A DNA stretch of 40,558 nt, taken from positions 1-40,558 of the forward strand of contig SVGI01000009.1 of the NCBI GenBank assembly GCA_015056385.1, read 5' to 3'. The notes below the pieces were generated by a model. It did no database searches, was not told the DNA's origin, and was given only the letters and a program-made list of their open reading frames with translations. A program made the translations under genes and the position numbers. Shown here in pieces: positions 18,032-25,762 of the stretch. Each line of letters starts with the position of its first letter. The first letter of the stretch is position 1. Origin of the DNA: Clostridiales bacterium (GTDB taxonomy: Bacteria; Bacillota; Clostridia; HGM11327).

Positions 18032-18292
18032 TTACTGAAGCTTACTTGAATCCTGAGTCTGTGAGGTGATTATACGGCTTGTATCAAGCATAAGCATTCT
18101 TTCAAAGATCTTATCCATTTTTTCAAGAAGCATACGCGCTGAGGCATCTCTGGAAGCAGCCTGAAGGTCTGCGCCAAAGCGTGTAATGTATTCCTCCTTG
18201 CATTTTTCGTATTCCTGCTCAAGCTCCGTGTAGGTTAAGCTGCTGTTTGTATCGTCAAATTCAAAATACATATTAATAACCGTGGCTTTCAT
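18032..18292 (-). CDS. Small unknown protein, mostly helical
   Basis: An 86-residue soluble protein that I do not recognise. It is predicted mostly alpha-helical, with a charged middle (LEQEYEKCKEEYITRFGADL) and a Ser/Gln-rich end. There is no signal peptide or membrane segment. Purine-rich AAAGGAGAAAGGAAGG lies about 10 bases upstream of the ATG and a terminator follows, both of which support a real gene. It sits convergent to the transport operon. No function can be assigned. Confidence 0.6.
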   Translation of the reverse strand: MKATVINMYFEFDDTNSSLTYTELEQEYEKCKEEYITRFGADLQAASRDASARMLLEKMDKIFERMLMLDTSRIITSQTQDSSKLQ

Positions 18293-18423
18293 TTGTCGAA
18301 AGCCTTCCTTTCTCCTTTATAACGTAAAGGAATGCCGTATTTAATAGAATTATATCATATTTTGCAAAATAAAGCAGAAATATTTATTGAAAATAATTGC
18401 ACAAAGAATTAAAATTCCTTGGT

Positions 18424-18451
18424 TTGACAATAGAGGATAAAATGGTATAAT
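18424..18451 (+). promoter_or_regulatory. Promoter of the interrupted gene at 18475
   Basis: TTGACA (18424-18429) and TATAAT (18446-18451) are 16 bases apart, with TGG before the -10 box. CGGAGG at 18464-18469 is the ribosome site. Confidence 0.75.
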
Positions 18452-18474
18452 GATACTGGATTACGGAGGTTTCA

Positions 18475-19092
18475 ATGAGGAGAGTTCTTTTACCGATACT
18501 TTTATGCATGGCGTTGAGTATATTTTATGTTTTTACCAACGGAAAAATTGTAGCAAACGACTTGTATTATAACAATTTTGTTCAAAGAGAGGTAATCAAC
18601 GTATCTATAACCGAGGATTATAACTCTATGAGTGATGAATCTCTTTCCTTTACTATAGGAAGTGATACGGATGACAGGCGCCTCCAAATGAAATCAATAG
18701 TAGGCTTTTTTTCCACAGCGGTTCCCTTAAGTGACGCACCCTCCGAGGATTTTTCCATATCGTCAGACTGTAATTATTTCTTTATATTCAAGTTTGCCAA
18801 TAATCACCCCGACGCCCAGTTTTATTACAGTAATGAATACAACTGTATCGTAGAAAAAATAGTGTACAATACCGGAGAGGCAGAAATAGTTGATTTCAGA
18901 TATTACAGGGTAGATGAAAACTTCCATAAATTTATGAGTACGTATAATACTATTGCACCCGGTGTAATATCGTAGTACAGGTTGCAGAGAATATGCGTAA
19001 AGGCATCTGCTTATGAGGATGATTTTTACTATCTGTACCTGAAAAATGATACAGTAATATCTGTATCGCGATATAGCTGGCGAAACGAATAA
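18475..19092 (+). pseudogene. Secreted unknown protein interrupted by an in-frame TAG
   Basis: The frame starts at an ATG with a good ribosome site, encodes a signal-peptide-like N-terminus (RRVLLPILLCMALSIFYVF) and stops at TAG 18973-18975 after 166 residues. The same frame then stays open for another 38 codons to TAA at 19090-19092. Those codons read like protein, for example YEDDFYYLYLKNDTVISV with Tyr, Asp and Val clustered as in a beta strand pair. A single C-to-T change of CAG to TAG would explain it, giving an ancestral protein of about 205 residues. The family is unknown. The 166-residue form could still be functional. Confidence 0.6.
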
Positions 19093-19416
19093 TTGAACAC
19101 TTGGGTTGTATATATTGTATTAAACCGCGCATGTCAAAGCCGGGTAAATAGATTAAAATCTTGTTCATAAGTTTGGACTGTTGAAGGAATTTCAGTTTGT
19201 AAAAATGGCGGTAAAAAATGAAATTATTAAGATAAAATTACGTTAATTGGCATGATATCCTCCTTTTCCATATTATAAAAGAAAGAAAGAGTGTGGATAT
19301 TTTATTAATGTATTCATTTAATTTTAATTATTTTCTACAAAAAAACTGATAAAACAACGGAAAAATCCGAAAAACGCATTAAATAAAAATTGTGATTAAA
19401 AAGTTAACGAAATATA
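19093..19416. other. AT-rich intergenic stretch without a gene
   Basis: No reading frame with a ribosome site is visible. The sequence becomes steadily A/T-rich toward the promoter at 19417, as often seen upstream of strong promoters (possible UP-element effect). Confidence 0.6.
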
Positions 19417-19445
19417 TTGACAAAGAAATTGATTAGGTATATAAT
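19417..19445 (+). promoter_or_regulatory. Consensus promoter of the second solute-binding protein
   Basis: TTGACA (19417-19422), a 17-base spacer and TATAAT (19440-19445) match the sigma-A consensus fully. A/T-rich DNA precedes it. Confidence 0.88.
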
Positions 19446-19451
19446 ACTTAT

Positions 19452-19591
19452 GCAATTATATGTGGAATCTATTGGCTCTTTTGGTTTAAGCAGGGAGCCA
19501 ATAACATTCAGAGATATCAAAATGCGTAAGCATATGATATAAACCCTGTTAAGGAACCTCAACCTTAACGGTAAAATTTAAGGAGGAAAAT
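19452..19591 (+). promoter_or_regulatory. Structured 140-base leader of the second solute-binding protein
   Basis: Two stems are visible. TATTGGCTC (19468-19476) pairs with GAGCCAATA about 16 bases later, and GTTAAGG/CCTTAAC (19548-19554 and 19563-19569) closes an 8-base loop just before AAGGAGG. The second stem lies within 12 bases of the ribosome site. There is no T run. I do not recognise a riboswitch; mRNA stabilisation or translational control is possible. Confidence 0.5.
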
Positions 19592-21328
19592 ATGAAAAAA
19601 CTGTTTGCTTTATTGCTCGTTTTGGCAATAGCAATCGCGTGTTTTGCAGGTTGTGCAGCACCCACAGAGCAGCCCGATGTTACTCCCGGCACTACAACAC
19701 CTGACACAACACCCGACGACACAATGAAGGTTTTGGAGTTCTCCGTTATGGAGCACGGTCCCTATGCTGCTAACACAGCACAGTACCTTCTCGAAGACTG
19801 GGGTCTTAAGTGCGTAAAAGTTATCAAGACTCCCCCCGGTGACGTTTCCACAACAAACGAATTCCAGGAGAACATGCTCAAGATGTTTGCTGGTAACGAC
19901 ACACCTGACTGGATGCCCGGCTGGTCCTTCAACTGGCAGAACCCCGATGAACCCTTCAAGGAAATCGGTGACAAGGGCAAGCTCGTTGACCTTCTTCCCT
20001 ATGTAGAAGCTGGCAAGCTCAACAACTACGTTCAGGGCGTATGGGGCGATGCTATGTATGCTTGGGATTTCTGCAAGAGCTGCCTCGGTTCCAGAACAAC
20101 TGGTAAGCTCTACATTCTCCCCATAAGAAACTATGAAGTTGCTTACTACACATGGCTCTACAACAAGAATTACTTCGAGACAGAACTCGACATGGATGCA
20201 CCTCCCACAGATCTCGCACAGGTTATTCAGATCATGAAGACTTTTGCAACTGAGAACGATGGCTGCTCTGCAATGCTCTATGACTGGGGTCCGTCTAACA
20301 ACGATGCTTGGGGTCAGTGGGGTTACTACGAGAGAGAACCTATCTTCAACGCATGCGGCGTTCTTCACTCCAACGAATGGAGAACTCACAACGGTGCTGT
20401 TGAATATGGTCTTATGCAGGATGCATACCTCAAGGCTATCAGCGCTTACAGAGATCTCATGAACACAAACACTATCTTTGCTCAGGATAGCAAGAACGTT
20501 GAAACAGGCAAGGGTATCTATGCTAACAAGCAGGAAGCTCTCCAGAACGACGGCGCTATCTTCGCATGGGATAGCTTCAACGGCCTTGCAGACATTAACA
20601 ACAAGGCACAGGCAGGTAACCCTGGCTACGAATGGGCAGTTGTACCTGAAGATCCTACATTCGAAGGACTTTCACCCATCGGTTACAACAACATGCCTTT
20701 CGGTTGGTCCGGTAAGGTTATTGGCGCTACAGCAAGCCAGGAACTCATCGACAGACTTATCGCATTCATCGACTGGTCCGCTTCTAAGGAAGGCGAAATG
20801 AGACAGCAGTTTGGTATTGAAGACGTTTCTTATAAGCTCGTTGACGGCAAGGTAAAATTCCTTAAGTACTACAACGACACATACACACCTGAAATGGAAC
20901 AGACAAACGTTCTCACTGAGCAGCTTGACTACTACAGATTCGGTCTTGAGCACAAGTCTAACTATGACTTCATCGCAAACCTCACAGTTTACACATCTGC
21001 TAAGTATCAGTATCAGGAAGCTGTTTACAACAAGATCCAGGGCATGATCACTAAGGGTCAGTGCAACTACCCCGGCGCATGGGGCAGCACAGACGCAGCA
21101 GCTCAGGCAGTTAACAAGACAGCAGCTGAAATGGAAGCTATGGACGCAGCAGTTACATCTGTATGCGGTGCATGGAGATCCAAGTACTATGCAAACGAAG
21201 TTGATGACGAATCTTTCGCACAGATGAAGCAGGATGCTATCGCAGCTGGTTACGAGCTCGTTCTCGAATACAGATGGGCAATGCTCCTCGACGCTATGCC
21301 TAAGCTTGCAGCTAACCCCTACAAGTAA
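19592..21328 (+). CDS. Extracellular solute-binding lipoprotein (sugar ABC type)
   Basis: A 578-residue lipoprotein. The signal ends in a lipobox-like CFAGC with Cys21 lipidated, followed by a Thr/Pro linker (about 22-45). The rest is a two-lobed solute-binding fold of the long type seen with LplA-like systems, including GYEWAVVPEDPTFEG, FIDWSASKEGEMRQQFGI and aromatic-rich segments suited to sugar stacking. The codon choice is strongly biased (AAG, CAG, AAC, TAC, GAC), and with the consensus promoter, AAGGAGG site and strong terminator this points to high expression. It lacks adjacent permeases; the nearest are the two pairs ending at 17907, which it probably serves. Confidence 0.9.
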   Translation: MKKLFALLLVLAIAIACFAGCAAPTEQPDVTPGTTTPDTTPDDTMKVLEFSVMEHGPYAANTAQYLLEDWGLKCVKVIKTPPGDVSTTNEFQENMLKMFAGNDTPDWMPGWSFNWQNPDEPFKEIGDKGKLVDLLPYVEAGKLNNYVQGVWGDAMYAWDFCKSCLGSRTTGKLYILPIRNYEVAYYTWLYNKNYFETELDMDAPPTDLAQVIQIMKTFATENDGCSAMLYDWGPSNNDAWGQWGYYEREPIFNACGVLHSNEWRTHNGAVEYGLMQDAYLKAISAYRDLMNTNTIFAQDSKNVETGKGIYANKQEALQNDGAIFAWDSFNGLADINNKAQAGNPGYEWAVVPEDPTFEGLSPIGYNNMPFGWSGKVIGATASQELIDRLIAFIDWSASKEGEMRQQFGIEDVSYKLVDGKVKFLKYYNDTYTPEMEQTNVLTEQLDYYRFGLEHKSNYDFIANLTVYTSAKYQYQEAVYNKIQGMITKGQCNYPGAWGSTDAAAQAVNKTAAEMEAMDAAVTSVCGAWRSKYYANEVDDESFAQMKQDAIAAGYELVLEYRWAMLLDAMPKLAANPYK

Positions 21329-21366
21329 TTCGCTATTAGCTAGAGATTAAGTCACGTACTTAATAG

Positions 21367-21397
21367 ACACCCCGTGGTTTACCACGGGGTGTTTTTT
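21367..21397 (+). terminator. Strong terminator after the second solute-binding protein
   Basis: ACACCCCGTGGT (21367-21378) pairs with ACCACGGGGTGT (21381-21392) and is followed by TTTTT. Confidence 0.93.
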
Positions 21398-21493
21398 ATT
21401 ATCTTGAATACCGCTTAATATATTTTTTTAGAATAAATACCTTTATTCCCAAAATTATTCATTTATCTGTACATATTTTTGTACACTTTGGGG

Positions 21494-21522
21494 TTGAATA
21501 ATACAGAAAACTGTATTATAAT
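21494..21522 (+). promoter_or_regulatory. Promoter with overlapping operator for the 21597 operon
   Basis: TTGAAT (21494-21499), 17 bases and TATAAT (21517-21522). A perfect palindrome ATAATACAG-AAAA-CTGTATTAT (21498-21519) fills the spacer and touches both boxes. The same 9-base half-site lies beside the S24 repressor gene, so repression by that protein is inferred. Confidence 0.82.
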
Positions 21523-21596
21523 ATAAACATCCTGAACGTAAGCAATGCCAGACTTACGTTATATAAAATAAAAAGATAAAATAAGGGGGAATTAAA

Positions 21597-22064
21597 ATGG
21601 CAAAGATGTATAAGTATGGGGAATATTACGATGATGATATTCCCTTCGACGATGATTTTGAGGAAGAAAGTGTTTACTTAAGAGAGGACACAGTTGTAGC
21701 GCAGTGCGATGCCTGTCATTCGCCAATTTACGTGAACGAGAGCGTGCTTATGCTGGATGACGGTGCAATATTTTGCGCAGAGTGTGCAGCAGGGAACGGG
21801 GAGGTTCACGACATTATAATGGAGGAATTTATATATCCTGAGTATTATACAAATGTGGATATACACGAAAAGCCCAATGAGGAGTGGCTCAAAAAACGTG
21901 AAATACGTCATTTGAAGGAAATTCTTTACAATGAATACGTAAGGGAGTTCAAGCACAAGCACTCAAACGAGGCAGATACCATGATATTTGATTACGGGTG
22001 CCCTACAATATTTGCAGATGATGAGCTTGTAGAAGCCGTAGCCCATAAATGGTGCGAAAATTAA
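21597..22064 (+). CDS. Acidic Cys-rich small protein of unknown function
   Basis: A 155-residue acidic protein. The N-terminal 30 residues are crowded with Asp, Glu and Tyr (YYDDDIPFDDDFEEESVYL). A likely zinc ribbon follows, with CDAC at about 38-41 and CAEC at about 60-63. The C-terminal half is helical and charged. I do not recognise the family. GGGGGA lies before the ATG. It is the first gene of a two-gene operon behind the operator-containing promoter. A DNA- or protein-binding role through the zinc ribbon is possible, not shown. Confidence 0.78.
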   Translation: MAKMYKYGEYYDDDIPFDDDFEEESVYLREDTVVAQCDACHSPIYVNESVLMLDDGAIFCAECAAGNGEVHDIIMEEFIYPEYYTNVDIHEKPNEEWLKKREIRHLKEILYNEYVREFKHKHSNEADTMIFDYGCPTIFADDELVEAVAHKWCEN

Positions 22065-22080
22065 AAAGAGGTGAAGGTGT

Positions 22081-22305
22081 ATGGCTAAAAGTAAATTTGA
22101 CGTATATGTAAAATGCCCTTTTTACAAACGGGACGTAAAATACTCTGTAATATGCGAGGATGCCCTTGCATCAGATAAAACAATAAAAACAAGCTATTCC
22201 ACAGAGGAAAAAAAGGAAAAGGTAATCTGCTCTTATTGCTGTAGATTCCGATACAGGGAATGTGATATTTACAAGCTTCTCGAAAAAAGATATGCATCTG
22301 CATAA
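22081..22305 (+). CDS. Small Cys-containing protein, phage/mobile-element type
   Basis: A 74-residue basic protein with spaced cysteines: CPFY (about 12), IICED-like VICEDAL (about 25), CSYCC (about 50-54) and C61, a pattern suiting a small zinc-binding fold. Very similar layouts (K-C-P-F-Y near the start, then I-x-C-E) are common in short proteins of clostridial phages and integrative elements, from memory. AGGTGAAGG precedes the ATG, 16 bases after the previous stop codon. No further function can be given. Confidence 0.72.
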   Translation: MAKSKFDVYVKCPFYKRDVKYSVICEDALASDKTIKTSYSTEEKKEKVICSYCCRFRYRECDIYKLLEKRYASA

Positions 22306-22310
22306 AGGCA

Positions 22311-22346
22311 ATAAAAGCTCCGTAGGGCGGAGCTTTTATTTTTTGG
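22311..22346. terminator. Bidirectional terminator between convergent genes
   Basis: ATAAAAGCTCCG (22311-22322) pairs with CGGAGCTTTTAT (22328-22339) around TAGGG. On the plus strand the stem is followed by TTTTTT; on the minus strand T residues lie within the stem. The right arm contains the stop codon of the minus-strand gene (22338-22336). Confidence 0.85.
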
Positions 22347-22995
22347 TAAAAAGCGTACCCATAAGCTCCATAAGCTTTGAAATATCGGGCATATTTGCTT
22401 TCGGGTTTTCCCCTGCATCGTTTTTTACACTGCTCATATCACTGATAATCTCTGCCGCCGCACCTGCCATACCGAGCCCTTTTTTTAGATTACGCATTGT
22501 GGAAAGTGTGTTTATAATTGAATCCAGAGGGTCGTCTGATTTGTTGCTTCTTTTAAGCCCCTTTACGGAGGAGGCAGAGGTCATAAGCATATCTACCGTT
22601 TGCCTCATGGGAAGAGGGATATACCTTTTCAGAGAGGAATAAATCTCAATAGGGGTGGCGTTTTCCTTCCTTGCTATTGTTACTTGGGCGGGTGAATTGA
22701 TTTTAGATATAAAATCAAGCAGGGTAGATGCTCTTTCAATATTAGCGGCACGCGCTTGGGGCATATATTGGGCAATATCGTGAAGCATATCCGACAATTC
22801 CGGATTTATCTCCCGGGAAAAAAACGGTGAAGCCCCTCTTGAATGTGAATTGCCCATAAGTGTAAAAAACACAACAAGAGGTATGTAATTTGGTGTACCG
22901 CTTCTTTGCTCATTATATATGGGAGCAGAGGTGATTTCATCTGTGGGCGTATCATTATGGTCCTGGGTAAGGAGCAATACGTTGTTTTCGTTCAT
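22336..22995 (-). CDS. Unknown 219-residue protein in the S24 repressor operon
   Basis: I do not recognise this family. The first 45 residues are polar and probably disordered. A short hydrophobic segment (YIPLVVFFTLMG) follows. The rest is helical, with a Gly/Ala-rich patch (KKGLGMAGAAAEIISDMSS) near 170-190 and a Met-rich amphipathic end. There is no clear signal peptide or catalytic motif. AAGGAGG precedes the ATG. It starts 54 bases after the S24 repressor's stop codon on the same strand, so the two are probably cotranscribed and share the repressor's control. Confidence 0.72.
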   Translation of the reverse strand: MNENNVLLLTQDHNDTPTDEITSAPIYNEQRSGTPNYIPLVVFFTLMGNSHSRGASPFFSREINPELSDMLHDIAQYMPQARAANIERASTLLDFISKINSPAQVTIARKENATPIEIYSSLKRYIPLPMRQTVDMLMTSASSVKGLKRSNKSDDPLDSIINTLSTMRNLKKGLGMAGAAAEIISDMSSVKNDAGENPKANMPDISKLMELMGTLFTKK

Positions 22996-23049
22996 AAGAA
23001 AAACCTCCTTTTACACACATAGTATGTAAAAAGAGGCTCTGTGTTACTC

Positions 23050-23685
23050 TTACTTGTAAACTCGCTTTATCTCCACCATTTTTCCCACGAATTTAACGCT
23101 TTTAAGCTCATCGCCGTGGAAAATAAGCGGCTCATATTCTGTGTTCAGTGGTGAAAGTATAAGGGTGTCCCCCTCCTTTTTCACTTTTTTTAGCGTAGCC
23201 TCATCCCCGTTGTATATAACAGCGGCAATGCTTCCGTTTGGTACAATAGGTGTTTTTTCTATTAAGGCAAGGTCGCCCTGCTTTATGTCGGGGTACATAC
23301 TGTCCCCCTTTACAAGCAGATAAATGTAGCTTGAAGGGCAGGGAACGTCTGCGTAGGCGTAGCCTACAATTTCCTCATGGGCAACGCCGTCGTACCCTGC
23401 AGAGATAGCGCCTATAATAGGCAGCTTGCAAAAGCCCTGGGGGGAAATATCGTAGGCGTTTTGTGGCTTTGGCGCTGATGCATTATCATCCTTACCCATT
23501 AAATAATCTACGGATACGTTAAAATGCTGTGCAAGAACTACGAGGGTTTCGTATTTTGGGGAGGAGCCCTTTTTCCACCACGTACCCTGTGCAGGTGAAA
23601 TGTTAAGGGTGGATAAAAGCGCGGTAACCGTAGTACCGTGCTCCTTACACAATGCTTTTAAGCGTTCGTAAAACATATCTGCCAC
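23050..23685 (-). CDS. XRE-family repressor with S24 autoprotease domain
   Basis: A 211-residue CI/LexA-like repressor. Residues 5-64 form an XRE helix-turn-helix (TTVTALLSTLNISPAQGTWW). After a linker comes an S24 peptidase domain (about 88-205). The Ala96-Gly97 bond in AISAGYDG fits the usual self-cleavage site, Ser129 in KGDSMYPD is the nucleophile and Lys166 in EATLKKVKK the general base. Such proteins cleave themselves when RecA is activated and so couple genes to DNA damage. The N-terminal domain is XRE, not the winged helix of LexA. It is flanked by ATAATACAG operator half-sites and probably represses itself and the 21597 operon. Confidence 0.93.
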   Translation of the reverse strand: MADMFYERLKALCKEHGTTVTALLSTLNISPAQGTWWKKGSSPKYETLVVLAQHFNVSVDYLMGKDDNASAPKPQNAYDISPQGFCKLPIIGAISAGYDGVAHEEIVGYAYADVPCPSSYIYLLVKGDSMYPDIKQGDLALIEKTPIVPNGSIAAVIYNGDEATLKKVKKEGDTLILSPLNTEYEPLIFHGDELKSVKFVGKMVEIKRVYK

Positions 23686-23690
23686 CTATA

Positions 23691-23743
23691 ATAATACAGT
23701 ATAAAAAATAATACAGTATATTGAATTCAACATACTGTATTAT
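23691..23743. promoter_or_regulatory. Operator cluster of the S24 repressor
   Basis: ATAATACAG occurs at 23691-23699 and 23708-23716, and its complement CTGTATTAT at 23735-23743. The last two lie in a near-perfect palindrome (TAATACAGTAT, TTGAATTCAA core, ATACTGTATTA; 23709-23742). The cluster directly precedes the repressor start codon, which suggests autoregulation. I could not place the -35/-10 boxes with confidence. Confidence 0.8.
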
Positions 23744-23783
23744 AGCAAATATTTTTATTAAGTGCAACAGTTGGCTGTGCTAA

Positions 23784-25628
23784 TTAAAGCCTTTCGAGAA
23801 GCTTTTTGGTTCTTGTAATAAATTGCTCCATATTTTCGGGTGTAATCGTAAATGCAGAGAGCCTTGCCATATCGTAAATCTGGGCAATAAGGTCTGATTT
23901 TAATTCACCCTCCTCCATAGCGCAAACGTTGTTCACAAGCTTTGAATCTGTATTTACGGTAAGTGTAAGCTGAAGGGGGAATACAGAATCTATATCGGCA
24001 GCGCTGTTCATGCTCTGCATATACTGTGCGTACATTTCCCTCATTCTGCGTGATTCCTCATCAATAAGGAGTATTGCAGGTGTGGCATCAGCGCCCATAG
24101 GCTTTGCCTCAACGGAAATCTTATCGTCGTTAAGGGCGCTTTTGAAAAGCGCAGATATAGCCTCGTCAGAGGGGGCGTCTGCATTATTCATTGCAGCGGC
24201 AGAATCCACACGGAGGAATTTAAGGCCCTTGTACTCATTTTCAAGCATTGTTATAAACTGATTGTCTATAATCGTATCAAGGTAAACAGCATCTGAGCCC
24301 TTGTCGTTGAGCATCCTGATATAGGAGGACTGCCTATCCTTATCAGTAACGTAATAAAGGGTGTTACTTTCGGCAGACGTATCTATAAGCTCCTCTATTA
24401 CCTTGTATTCGTCTGCCGTTGTTTTGAATATAAGGGCAGGCTTAATGCTGTCGTAAAATTTTCTGTCCTTAAGGCAGCCGTATTTTACAAATACGTTTAT
24501 GTCAGACCAGTAGCTGTTGTAGCTTTCACGCTCGTTATTGAAGAGAGATTTAAGCTTTTCGGCTACCTTTTTGGTGATGTGGCCTGCGATTTTTGTAACA
24601 GTTCCGTCATTCTGAAGGGCGCTTCTTGAAACGTTCAAAGGAATATCAGGTGAATCTATGCAGCCTTTAAGGAGCATAAGGAATTCGGGGATAACCTCCT
24701 TAATGTTATCCGCAATAAACACCTGGTTATTGAAAAGCTTTACGGTACCTTCAAGTGTATCAAACTTGTTGGAAAGCTTGGGGAAGTAGAGGATACCCTT
24801 AAGCCTGAAGGGGAAATCCACGTTAAGATGAATCCAGAAAAGAGGCTCATTGTAATCCATGAAAACCTTTCTGTAAAAATCAACGTACTCATCCTTTGTA
24901 CATTCGCCGGGCGCCTTAAGCCAGAGGGGGTGTGTATCGTTTATAGGCTGGGGAGTATAGGGCGCCTTTTCCTTTCCGTCTGCATCCTTGATAGGCTCCT
25001 TGGGAGAGGTGTCCTCAACGTAAATCTCGTAGGGCATAAATCTGCAGTATTTTCTTACAACCTCACGTACACGGTAGAGATTTAAGAATTCCTCGCTGTC
25101 GGGGGCGATGTGGAGGGTGATAGTTGTACCTACCTGGGTGCGTGTGGAATCGCTTATTTCATAGGTTTCACCTGTTTCGCTTTCCCAGTGAACAGCCCTT
25201 GCGCCCGGGGCGTAGGAAAGGGTATCTATTTCAACCCTTGTGCTTACCATAAATACGGAATAAAAGCCCAAGCCAAAGTGGCCTATAAAATCAGCGGAGG
25301 GGTCCTTGGTGATATCCTTGTATTTTTCAGCAAAGTCCGTTGCGCCGGAAAAGGCGATTTCGTTGATGTACTTATCTACTTCCTCGGCAGTCATGCCCAG
25401 GCCCGTATCAGTGATAGAGAGAGTTTTTGCGTCTGCATCCACAAGTATATCTATACGGGGCTGCGCGGGGGTGATATCTGCGCTGCTTTTTGCAAGCTTG
25501 TCAAGCTTTGAAATAGCGTCCACAGAGTTGGAAATAACTTCGCGTATGAAAATATCCTTATCGCTGTAAAGCCACTTCTTTATGATTTTGAAAATATTTT
25601 CGCGGTTTATCTTAATATCGTTAGTCAT
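23784..25628 (-). CDS. htpG: Hsp90-family chaperone HtpG
   Basis: I place the start at the ATG at 25628 (614 residues), preceded by AAAGGGA; an upstream in-frame ATG at 25670 would add 14 residues unlike the family and has no ribosome site. The GHKL ATP-binding domain is intact: Glu30 and Asn34 in REVISNSVDA, Asp74 in DTGLGM and the lid motif GHFGLGFYS (116-124). The middle domain has the catalytic-loop Arg in LNVSRSALQ. Length is normal for bacterial HtpG. It acts in the cytosol as an ATP-driven dimeric clamp that remodels proteins. It has a consensus sigma-A promoter and I see no CIRCE element. Confidence 0.97.
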   Translation of the reverse strand: MTNDIKINRENIFKIIKKWLYSDKDIFIREVISNSVDAISKLDKLAKSSADITPAQPRIDILVDADAKTLSITDTGLGMTAEEVDKYINEIAFSGATDFAEKYKDITKDPSADFIGHFGLGFYSVFMVSTRVEIDTLSYAPGARAVHWESETGETYEISDSTRTQVGTTITLHIAPDSEEFLNLYRVREVVRKYCRFMPYEIYVEDTSPKEPIKDADGKEKAPYTPQPINDTHPLWLKAPGECTKDEYVDFYRKVFMDYNEPLFWIHLNVDFPFRLKGILYFPKLSNKFDTLEGTVKLFNNQVFIADNIKEVIPEFLMLLKGCIDSPDIPLNVSRSALQNDGTVTKIAGHITKKVAEKLKSLFNNERESYNSYWSDINVFVKYGCLKDRKFYDSIKPALIFKTTADEYKVIEELIDTSAESNTLYYVTDKDRQSSYIRMLNDKGSDAVYLDTIIDNQFITMLENEYKGLKFLRVDSAAAMNNADAPSDEAISALFKSALNDDKISVEAKPMGADATPAILLIDEESRRMREMYAQYMQSMNSAADIDSVFPLQLTLTVNTDSKLVNNVCAMEEGELKSDLIAQIYDMARLSAFTITPENMEQFITRTKKLLERL

Positions 25629-25690
25629 AAAAAAATCCCTTTCGTTTGTATTGAAATATTGCTTAATCATAATCTGATTTTCACCGATTT

Positions 25691-25719
25691 ATTATATTCC
25701 TAAACGAAAAACATGTCAA
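25691..25719 (-). promoter_or_regulatory. Consensus promoter of htpG
   Basis: On the minus strand TTGACA (25719-25714) and TATAAT (25696-25691) are 17 bases apart. It is back to back with the greA promoter, the two -35 boxes being 14 bases apart. Confidence 0.88.
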
Positions 25720-25733
25720 GTTTACGCTTTTTC

Positions 25734-25762
25734 TTGACATTACGGATAAAATGATGTATAAT
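25734..25762 (+). promoter_or_regulatory. Consensus promoter of greA-lysS
   Basis: TTGACA (25734-25739), 17 bases and TATAAT (25757-25762). It implies a leader of about 170 bases before greA, in which ATACCG (25803-25808) and CGGTGT (25824-25829) can pair, followed by a TTTTTT run at 25834-25839. Confidence 0.88.

Noticed and set aside
18973-18975. TAG as a pyrrolysine codon
   Set aside because: No pylTSBCD genes or methylamine methyltransferase context is seen; a nonsense mutation is simpler.
19048-19067. GATACAG-N6-CTGTATC dyad resembling the S24 operator
   Set aside because: It lacks the 9-base ATAATACAG half-site, has different spacing and lies in coding sequence of the interrupted gene.
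19610-20389. Minus-strand open frame of 259 codons
   Set aside because: It is antisense to the highly biased solute-binding gene; its Cys/Val-rich translation is a shadow and it has no ribosome site.
23050-23685. S24 protein as LexA
   Set aside because: The DNA-binding domain is XRE type and no GAAC-N4-GTTC boxes are beside it.
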